Source: an uncultured Maribacter sp. (GTDB lineage Bacteria; Bacteroidota; Bacteroidia; Flavobacteriales; Flavobacteriaceae). Taken from it: a stretch of DNA of 38,794 bases. Where the stretch lies: the NCBI GenBank assembly GCA_937125035.1, contig CAKZLG010000169.1:1-38794 (forward strand), given 5' to 3'. A program made the position numbers and the translations under genes. Positions 33,601 to 38,794 of the stretch are shown in pieces. Numbering within the stretch: position 1 is the first letter of the stretch; every line of letters begins with the position of its first letter. A model generated the notes under the pieces. That model was not told where the DNA came from. It worked only from the letters and a program-made list of their open reading frames with translations, and made no database searches.

Positions 33601-33794
33601 GTGCCCATGTAATAGGTCATGGCATCGCCCACCACACCGGATGCCGTTACGGAACGGCCACCCCTGTAAGGGCCTATGTTCCTGTATTTTACAGGATCGA
33701 AATACTCGTTTGCCGTTTGGGCAACGCTTCCCAGCATACCAAACACTAGGGCAACAAACCAAAAATTTAATTGTCTCATTTTTTTATATCCCAT
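30651..33794 (-). CDS. Secreted BNR/VPS10-like repeat protein, downstream paralogue
   Basis: This very large (1,047-residue) exported protein has a signal peptide best read from the internal Met6 (33779; [18 protein letters not shown]). About 700 residues of beta-propeller follow with many Asp-box motifs (SxDxGxTW), e.g. [47 protein letters not shown]. The C-terminal third has a beta-sandwich region (about 740-900) and a helical tail. Such proteins are often labelled glycosyl hydrolase or sortilin-like, but no catalytic residues can be assigned. It begins one base after the stop of its paralogue. The two share blocks such as GP(Y/F)[26 protein letters not shown] and GRS.W(V/I).DDL. The C-terminus shows no recognisable type 9 sorting domain. 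Confidence 0.9.
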   Translation of the reverse strand: MGYKKMRQLNFWFVALVFGMLGSVAQTANEYFDPVKYRNIGPYRGGRSVTASGVVGDAMTYYMGTTGGGLWKTETAGQKWDNISDGFFEMGSVGAVAVSRSNPNIVYCGMGEHAPRGVMTSYGDGVYKSTDAGKTWKKLGLEKTQHISRILIHPTDPKIVYVAAQGALFEGNEERGIYKSVDGGLTWKKTLYVNTLTGAAELSMDANYPEVMYAAMWHHQRMPNKVVSGGDGSGLYKSVDGGETWKELKKGLPEEKGKMAIAVSPANSNKVYALIESDSNADKGGLFVSNDAGASWSMVSGDNRLVQRAWYYIEVFADPNDANTVYVLSASMFRSEDGGKTWETIDVPHGDTHDLWINPTNSNNMVLADDGGATITFDYGETWSSQDNMPTAQFYRISTDNLFPYNIYGGQQDNTSVRIASLSLGRWSIGREDWTYAAGGESAFLAFDPDNPKYVLGGSYLGTIEVLDMDSKASTNIMAAPIQYLGREARNMKYLYNWNAPIIGSKHEPGTYYHAAQLVLRTTDMGVTWEEISPDLTRNIDEKQGNGGGPYTNEAVGAENYGTIAYMVESPHEKGVFWTGSDDGLVHITKNGGETWENVTPKGFGETLVNAIEVSPHDPATAYIATTRYKFNDYAPALYKTIDYGKSWTNISGSIPYGAFTRVVREDPERKGLLYAGTEKGMYISYDHGKTWQVFQLNLPQTPILDLKVHQGNLIVATSGRSFWVLDDLSVVRQYRPKNDGIQLYEPAPAYNGSWGSPMSGNTEKFTGTHPFEGINPAHGMVIYYQLPKLEEGETISLEIRKEDGTLVRILSSEKDSTYVPHNGGGAPPAPTLTKNEGLNRFVWDLGYPIIPGIPNVYIEAGFRGHMAPPGKYNLTLKVNGASACAEGEIKEVPLYETSPGQYQAFDQIMTEMERSVTEMHNMVNTLYKAQEQLKTVAQELPNGETKTAANALLEKMKAWDEDMVQRKSQAYDDVENFPNKFTAEYLFLINQTNSSIQRVNASSIARKAELDQQWQGLKAQGQTLLKTELPQMNQKLWEAGIGAIRI

Positions 33795-33795
33795 A

Positions 33796-36700
33796 TTAAT
33801 CCTCTATGAACAGGTAGTTTAATTGCAGCGCATTGAATTGCTGATTGAATTCCTTCAAATCACTTGAAATAACGGCATCGAAAACATTCAGCTGTTTCTT
33901 TATCTTTTCGGTCAGCTCATTTTTTACGGCGATGTCCTGCTCCGTGGGCGGAAAATCATCTATGGCCACCAAACTGTTCAAATGGCCCAATTTATTGGTC
34001 AACTTGATCGGAAAGTTCAAAGGGTCTTGGTTACTACGGTTCTTGGTCTGGTAGAGCGCCTTTTCCACTTCCCCCAACTTCTCTTTCATGGCCTTGGCTT
34101 TTTCCACCAACTCTTTAGTGGCCCCATTATCCTTGTACTGTTCCGTGAATGCATTTAACTGGGTGCTCACATTCCTGATTTTCTTTATGGATTGGTGCGC
34201 CCTGTCTATGGTAGTGTTGATGTCCGTGATAAAATCAAATTGCCGTTGCATGTCCGCCACTGAGGCCTCGGCACGGGGATCAGGAAGTATGGTGAAGGTT
34301 TCGTTGGTACTTTCCCCATTCACATTGAGGTGCAACTTGTAGGTACCGGGCACTGCTTTGGCACCATCCAAATTGGCCCACCACAGGATCATGCCGTCCA
34401 ATTTTTCGGCCCCTTTGCCACGGGTGTCCCAAACAAAGGTATTTCCACCTTTTTTAACCTCCAATTGATTCTTTTTCTCCTTGGCCTTGTTGCTATAGGT
34501 GGCCAAGGTATCGCCCTGCATACTGGTAAAGGTCAAGTGCACACTGTCCTTTTCCTGCAGCTCTTTAAGGAAGTAATGGGCAACCACGCCATTGGGGTGG
34601 TTCTCGCCCGCCGTCTTTGAGGGGGTCCTGGACATGCGGCCTTTGGTACGGTAACTATCCTTTGGCTTATAGAGCACCATTTTGGCCGATTTTTTTTCAT
34701 CGTTCAATTGGTGCAAAACGGTAAGGTCATCTATGATCCACAAACTACGACCTTGCGTGGCCACGACCAGGTTGTTCTCCTTTACGGCCAGATCGGTAAT
34801 AGGGACTATGGGCAGATTCATCTGAAAGGGAGCCCAATTGGCCCCATCATCAAAAGAGATGTACATGCCCGTTTCTGTTCCGGCATACAGCAGTCCCTTT
34901 CTTTTGGGATCTTCCCGCACCACCCGGGTAAAATGCTCTGCTGGTATACCCTTGGTGATCGTGGTCCATGTTTTTCCATAATCCGTGGTTTTGTAGAGAT
35001 AAGGTGTAAAATCGCCCAATTTGTAACGCGTGGCGGCCACATAACACGTTCCCTCATCAAAGGCGGAAGGTTCTATGCTGTTGACCATGTTCCACTCTGG
35101 CATATTGGCCGGGGTTACATTCTCCCAGTTGGTGCCCCCATCTTTGGACACATGGATGAGTCCGTCATCACTGCCCACCCATAGTAGGCCCTCTTTCAAC
35201 GGACTCTCATTGGCCGCAAAAATAGTACAATAATATTCCACACTGGTATTGTCTTGTGTAATGGGGCCCCCGCTGGATTTCAGTTTGCTGGGGTCGTTCC
35301 TTGTAAGGTCTCCACTCAACAACTCCCAACTCTGGCCCTCATTGGTAGATAGGTGCACATGGTTGGAAAAGGTGTACAGCTTCTTAGGGTCGTGCTTACT
35401 GAACATGATCGGGAAATTCCATTGAAAACGGTATTTCATGGCCTCTGCCCCTGCCCCCATGGGGTTATCTGGCCAAACATTCACGCCGCGCACAGTACCC
35501 TTGTCATGGTTTACCCGGGTAAGGAAACCGTCATAACTTCCACCATAGACGATATCATTATTGGTGGGGTCTACGGCAATATGGGCCGATTCTCCGCCAG
35601 CAGTCTCTTCCCAATCATCCTCCGTAATGCCATACCCATCACTCCTGTGGTTGATGCGCAAGGTGGAATTGTCCTGTTGCGCCACATAGATTCGGTACGG
35701 GAAAGCGTTGTCCGTGGTAACCCTATAAAATTGGGCCGTGGGTTGGTTGTAGTACGTGCTCCACGTCTCGCCCCCGTCATAGCTGATTTGAGCGCCCCCA
35801 TCATCGCCAATGATCATGCGCTTTCCATTTTCAGGGGATATCCATAGATCATGGTGATCCCCGTGCGGGGCATTGAAAGAGGAGAACGATTTACCTCCAT
35901 CGCTGGATTTATGGTAGCTTACATTCAATACGTACACCACATCCTCATCTTCGGTATCCGCATATACCCTGGTGTAATACCATGCCCTTTGGCGAAGGCT
36001 CCTATCACTATTGACCAAGGTCCATTTTTTTCCCCCATCATCCGATCGGTAGAGACCCCCTTTTTCCTTATTCTCCACGATGGCCCATACGCGTTCTGAA
36101 TTTACAGGAGACACGGTGATGCCCATAATGCCGAGCGTATCCGTTGGAAAGCCTTCGTTCTTTGAAATCTCAGACCAGGTTTCCCCACTGTCCGTACTTT
36201 TCCAGAGGGCAGAACCTTCCCCGCCACTGCTAAGACTATACGGTGTTCTTTGTGCACGCCATGTAGAGGCGTACAAGATTCTAGGGTTATTGGGGTCAAA
36301 GGTGAGGTCTACGGCCCCGGCTTGGTCATTGACAAAAAGGACTTGTTTCCATGATTGTCCGCCATCCGTGCTTTTGTAAATACCGCGCTCTTTGGTGGGT
36401 TTATAGATATTTCCGAGTACAGCGGCATAGACCGTATTGTAATCCGTAGGATGTACCCGTATTCTTGGAATGTGCCTGCTATTGGGAAGGCCGGCCTGTT
36501 GCCAGGTCTTACCGGCATCCTGGGTCTTCCAAACACCATAGCCAGAAGATACATTGCCCCTGAGGGTTTTTTCCCCACCGCCAACATAAATTACGTTATG
36601 ATCACTTTTGGCCACTTCCACTGCACCAATACTGCCTCCAAAATAACCATCTGAGATGTTGCTCCAGGTGCGGCCGCCATCCAAGGTTTTCCAAACACCG

Positions 36701-36933
36701 CCACCGGTTGCACCAAAATAAAACAGATTGGGCTCCCCAGGAACCCCGGTCACCGCTGCAGATCGCCCTCCGCGGAACGGACCTACGAGTCGGTAATCCA
36801 AACTGGAATAGAGCTCTTCTGGATATTGCGTAACGGCATCATTGGTTTTTTTTCTTCGTTGGGAATGTCCCGATAACCCGAACAGGGTACAGGCCAGCAA
36901 AATTACTGTGGCCTTGGAAAGCAAAATTTTCAT
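33796..36933 (-). CDS. Secreted BNR/VPS10-like repeat protein, upstream paralogue
   Basis: This 1,045-residue paralogue of the gene immediately downstream has the same layout. There is a signal peptide (residues 1-24, [20 protein letters not shown]...), then Asp-box beta-propeller repeats ([58 protein letters not shown]), a beta-sandwich segment (about 770-880) and a helical C-terminal region. After the signal it has a basic patch (QRRKKTND). Asp boxes mark sialidase, GH74 and VPS10-type propellers that bind glycans or peptides. The role here is unknown. It leads a two-gene operon with a one-base gap, so both should be made together. No promoter with the full consensus is evident in front of it. 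Confidence 0.9.
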   Translation of the reverse strand: MKILLSKATVILLACTLFGLSGHSQRRKKTNDAVTQYPEELYSSLDYRLVGPFRGGRSAAVTGVPGEPNLFYFGATGGGVWKTLDGGRTWSNISDGYFGGSIGAVEVAKSDHNVIYVGGGEKTLRGNVSSGYGVWKTQDAGKTWQQAGLPNSRHIPRIRVHPTDYNTVYAAVLGNIYKPTKERGIYKSTDGGQSWKQVLFVNDQAGAVDLTFDPNNPRILYASTWRAQRTPYSLSSGGEGSALWKSTDSGETWSEISKNEGFPTDTLGIMGITVSPVNSERVWAIVENKEKGGLYRSDDGGKKWTLVNSDRSLRQRAWYYTRVYADTEDEDVVYVLNVSYHKSSDGGKSFSSFNAPHGDHHDLWISPENGKRMIIGDDGGAQISYDGGETWSTYYNQPTAQFYRVTTDNAFPYRIYVAQQDNSTLRINHRSDGYGITEDDWEETAGGESAHIAVDPTNNDIVYGGSYDGFLTRVNHDKGTVRGVNVWPDNPMGAGAEAMKYRFQWNFPIMFSKHDPKKLYTFSNHVHLSTNEGQSWELLSGDLTRNDPSKLKSSGGPITQDNTSVEYYCTIFAANESPLKEGLLWVGSDDGLIHVSKDGGTNWENVTPANMPEWNMVNSIEPSAFDEGTCYVAATRYKLGDFTPYLYKTTDYGKTWTTITKGIPAEHFTRVVREDPKRKGLLYAGTETGMYISFDDGANWAPFQMNLPIVPITDLAVKENNLVVATQGRSLWIIDDLTVLHQLNDEKKSAKMVLYKPKDSYRTKGRMSRTPSKTAGENHPNGVVAHYFLKELQEKDSVHLTFTSMQGDTLATYSNKAKEKKNQLEVKKGGNTFVWDTRGKGAEKLDGMILWWANLDGAKAVPGTYKLHLNVNGESTNETFTILPDPRAEASVADMQRQFDFITDINTTIDRAHQSIKKIRNVSTQLNAFTEQYKDNGATKELVEKAKAMKEKLGEVEKALYQTKNRSNQDPLNFPIKLTNKLGHLNSLVAIDDFPPTEQDIAVKNELTEKIKKQLNVFDAVISSDLKEFNQQFNALQLNYLFIED

Positions 36934-36970
36934 GAGTAAACTTCTTTTGAATTAGTCGATCCTAAAAGTA

Positions 36971-37186
36971 ATGAAAAAGCCAGTGTCCATAAAAATAAAA
37001 CCGCCCCCTTTTTTGGTGGTCCCTAAAAACTTACTGCTGCACCAAAGATTCCAAGAAGAGAAGATTGGGAAAGCCCAGCCCATTACCGTAGGATACGGTG
37101 CCCAACACGGCGTCATTTTCAAAGACCGCGATGTGGTCGCCCGTTTGGCCGGACAGTTTAGACTTGGGAAAATGATGTATTCTTAA
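36971..37186 (+). CDS. Unrecognised small protein (71 aa), possibly a gene remnant
   Basis: The frame from the ATG at 36971 encodes 71 basic residues (PITVGYGAQHGVIFKDRDVVARLAGQ-like centre) with codon choice similar to neighbouring genes and no hydrophobic segment or signal. I recognise no family. The well-formed C-terminal half, together with a proline- and lysine-rich beginning, would fit either a genuine small cytoplasmic protein or the tail of a decayed gene. It stands alone in the 378 bases between the BNR operon (divergent) and the DUF5723 gene. Confidence 0.4.
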   Translation: MKKPVSIKIKPPPFLVVPKNLLLHQRFQEEKIGKAQPITVGYGAQHGVIFKDRDVVARLAGQFRLGKMMYS

Positions 37187-37233
37187 AACATTTCGTAATT
37201 TAATTCTTACGTACTGGCCACCAATGCTTTAAA

Positions 37234-37253
37234 AATACCCAATGAGGGGTATT
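37234..37253. repeat. 7-bp inverted repeat overlapping the DUF5723 -33 element
   Basis: AATACCC (37234-37240) and GGGTATT (37247-37253) pair around a 6-base loop. The right arm ends inside the TTG -33 element, so it could be an operator or the terminator of the 71-residue frame; there is no T-run. Confidence 0.4.
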
Positions 37254-37282
37254 GCCGTACCTCTTTATAGCCCATATTTTTG
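37252..37282 (+). promoter_or_regulatory. Bacteroidota promoter of the DUF5723 gene
   Basis: TTG (37252-37254), a 20-base spacer and TATTTTTG (37275-37282) fit the TTG-N17-23-TAnnTTTG promoter of flavobacteria. It places the transcript start near 37289 and shows that the TTG at 37252 is not a start codon. Confidence 0.65.
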
Positions 37283-37311
37283 GGGAAATACCAATGTTAA
37301 ACCTTTTTATC

Positions 37312-38646
37312 ATGATGAAACCACCCGTACTCCTTTTGCTATTGTTATGCACTTTTGCACATTCACAGTCCTATATGGGCCTTTTTACGGACAATTATAG
37401 TGGCACCCACAGTCTTTTGCACAATCCGGGGAATTTGGCGGATTCCAGGGTCAAATGGGAATTTAACCTGGTGGGCCTCCACATGGACATTGCAACGGAT
37501 TATACCTCTTTGGGCCTCAGCGATATAACCACTCTTTTGGGTGATGAGGGCTTTGATGGACTGGAGCGTTTCCCGACCAATCAAAATAATTTTTTACTGG
37601 ATGTTGATGTTTTAGGACCCTCTGTGATGCTGTCATTGAATGAAAAAAGCGGTATTGCGCTACTGACAAGGGTCAGGGCCATAAGTAATTTCAACAACCT
37701 CAATGGTGCCCTTTTTGAAAGTATCTACGACGGTTTCCCTTTGGATTCCTACAGCTTTTCACAGGACAATCTGGATTTTACCACCCACGCATGGGCAGAA
37801 GTGGGCCTCAGCTATGGTCGCGTGCTCTTGGCACGGCCCAATCATATGCTCAAAGGTGGGGCCACCATCAAGTACCTTCTTGGCGGTGGGGGCGTACAAG
37901 GAAGCTCGCAGACGCTGAACGGCAATTTTGACGCCGCCGCGGGGCAGGTAGCCCTGAATGGCGACTTCTCCTACGCCCTTACCATTGATGAGGAAGGCAC
38001 TGCAGATGAGTACTTTCAAGATCTTGCGCCGGGCCTTGGTGCGGATATTGGTTTTGTGTATGAGTACAGGGACCGTAGATCATTGGAAGCCTCCAATGCC
38101 AACAACCCCCGCGCCTTTAACCAATACCGGTTTAAAGTGGGTCTTTCCATTGTGGATATCGGCAGCATCAACTATAAGGACACGGAGAACTCTGCCTATG
38201 CCGCCAACCTAACGACCAACGCCCAAGATCTTGAGAATGATTTCATCACGGCCTTGGATGTCAATACTACCGCCATCACCACTACGGGAGATACGGTCTT
38301 TAAACTGCCTACCTCCCTCCACCTCAACTTGGATTATAGCTTTACCCCAAAGGTCTATCTCAATCTCAACATAAACCAAGGCTTGGTTGGGCAGGACACA
38401 TTTTTTGCCAATAGTCGCTTGAACCTCATAACATTGACCCCGCGCTATGAAAGTAGAATATTTGGGGCCTATCTCCCCATATCGCACAGTTCTTTGAGCA
38501 AAACCGCCGTTGGACTTGGCTTCCGCTTAGGGCCCCTATCGGTGGGTTCAGGAAGCCTAATTACCAACCTCATGGGTGAATCTTCACAATTGGCCAATGT
38601 GTTCGTAGGCCTTAAAATACCTGTGTACCACAAACGTAAAATTTAA
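37312..38646 (+). CDS. DUF5723 family outer-membrane beta-barrel protein
   Basis: From the ATG at 37312 this encodes 444 residues with a signal peptide (MMKPPVLLLLLLCTFAHSQ) followed at once by the family's conserved opening: a short 'GLFTDNYSGTHSLLHNPGNLADSRVKWEFNLVGLH'-type segment (about residues 22-56) containing the NPGN motif. The chain is beta-rich and aromatic with alternating hydrophobic residues to its end, as in PorQ/PorV-like FadL-fold barrels. It is likely an outer-membrane protein of unknown role, perhaps connected with type 9 secretion-type surface processes. An ATG at 37294 is possible but would put six residues before the signal. A lipoprotein gene begins 10 bases after its stop. 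Confidence 0.87.
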   Translation: MMKPPVLLLLLLCTFAHSQSYMGLFTDNYSGTHSLLHNPGNLADSRVKWEFNLVGLHMDIATDYTSLGLSDITTLLGDEGFDGLERFPTNQNNFLLDVDVLGPSVMLSLNEKSGIALLTRVRAISNFNNLNGALFESIYDGFPLDSYSFSQDNLDFTTHAWAEVGLSYGRVLLARPNHMLKGGATIKYLLGGGGVQGSSQTLNGNFDAAAGQVALNGDFSYALTIDEEGTADEYFQDLAPGLGADIGFVYEYRDRRSLEASNANNPRAFNQYRFKVGLSIVDIGSINYKDTENSAYAANLTTNAQDLENDFITALDVNTTAITTTGDTVFKLPTSLHLNLDYSFTPKVYLNLNINQGLVGQDTFFANSRLNLITLTPRYESRIFGAYLPISHSSLSKTAVGLGFRLGPLSVGSGSLITNLMGESSQLANVFVGLKIPVYHKRKI

Positions 38647-38656
38647 AAAATCAAGA

Positions 38657-38794
38657 ATGGGCACCATAACCCACCACTTCATTGGGCTTTGCCTTTTACT
38701 TTTTATAACAGGCTGCTCAACGAATGATGTTCCCGTAGCACCAAAAATAGGGCAGCTAAAAGTGCAACCTGGGGGACCCACACCGCCCCAAGAC
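38657..38794 (+). CDS. Lipoprotein, N-terminal part only (cut by window edge)
   Basis: The ATG at 38657 opens a frame that runs to the window end (46 residues). It encodes a lipoprotein signal: hydrophobic core GLCLLLFITG and lipobox cysteine Cys20 (ITGCS), then a flexible proline- and glycine-rich start of the mature protein (QPGGPTPPQD at the edge). The gene is 10 bases after the DUF5723 stop and probably co-transcribed. The family cannot be judged from this fragment. Confidence 0.75.
   Translation, partial: MGTITHHFIGLCLLLFITGCSTNDVPVAPKIGQLKVQPGGPTPPQD

Noticed and set aside
1-38794. tRNA, rRNA, CRISPR, integrase or transposase genes
   Set aside because: No T-loop-like GGTTCGAATCC segments, regularly spaced repeats with spacers, or mobile-element protein motifs were found on reading both strands; a dedicated covariance-model search would be needed to exclude small RNAs.

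Overview
The window looks like a chromosomal segment of a marine-type Flavobacteriaceae bacterium (Bacteroidota). The evidence is protein flavour (DUF5723 outer-membrane protein, Gluconate_2-dh3 partner of a GMC oxidoreductase, DUF3109, BNR-repeat giants, HemJ), near absence of Shine-Dalgarno sequences, and repeated occurrence of the Bacteroidota -7 promoter element TAnnTTTG upstream of genes. It carries no rRNA, tRNA, CRISPR, integrase or transposase that I can see. Most of it is housekeeping and metabolism in short operons with clear intrinsic terminators.

Layout. 1-2842: the 3' part of a GMC sugar dehydrogenase, its Tat-type small subunit and a Tat-exported TIM-barrel sugar enzyme. 2843-3397: no confident gene; small membrane ORF candidates and a bidirectional terminator. 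3398-6989 (-): nrdB-nrdA, class Ia ribonucleotide reductase. 7218-8207 (-): a terminator, a secreted hypothetical protein and a tiny exported peptide or membrane protein. 8501-11216 (+): a LytTR response regulator and a TPR sensor histidine kinase. 11206-12718: DUF3109, MarC and a small membrane protein. 12715-16227 (-): DnaJ/TerB protein, HupE-like protein, dCMP-deaminase-like enzyme and C-terminal processing protease, apparently one operon. 16363-18278 (+): bacilliredoxin, PlsC-like acyltransferase, HD hydrolase. 18341-19756 (-): membrane glycosyltransferase. 19942-23994 (+): Tat Gfo/Idh/MocA oxidoreductase, lipoprotein amidohydrolase, NTF2-like protein. 24012-30321 (-): 2OG-Fe(II) oxygenase, radical SAM protein, secreted hypothetical, enoyl-CoA hydratase, NtrY-like histidine kinase, HemJ. 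30322-30650: simple-sequence arrays. 30651-36933 (-): two tandem ~1,046-residue BNR-repeat paralogues. 37312-38794 (+): DUF5723 outer-membrane protein and the start of a lipoprotein.

The most interesting locus is 7461-11216. A periplasmic-TPR histidine kinase and its LytTR regulator are divergent from a two-gene unit encoding a 50-60 residue exported peptide or membrane protein and a secreted 184-residue protein. The intergenic region holds a 12-bp motif (CCGNTTATACAA) in four copies, arranged as two 21-bp-period direct-repeat pairs, one pointing at each gene. The proximal copy lies exactly 63 bp before each start codon (using the longer start on the minus strand) and 28-29 bp before a -7-like element. 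This is the geometry expected of LytTR-type operators and suggests that the regulator controls both itself and the small secreted unit. All functions are inferred from sequence reading alone; no database or alignment was run.
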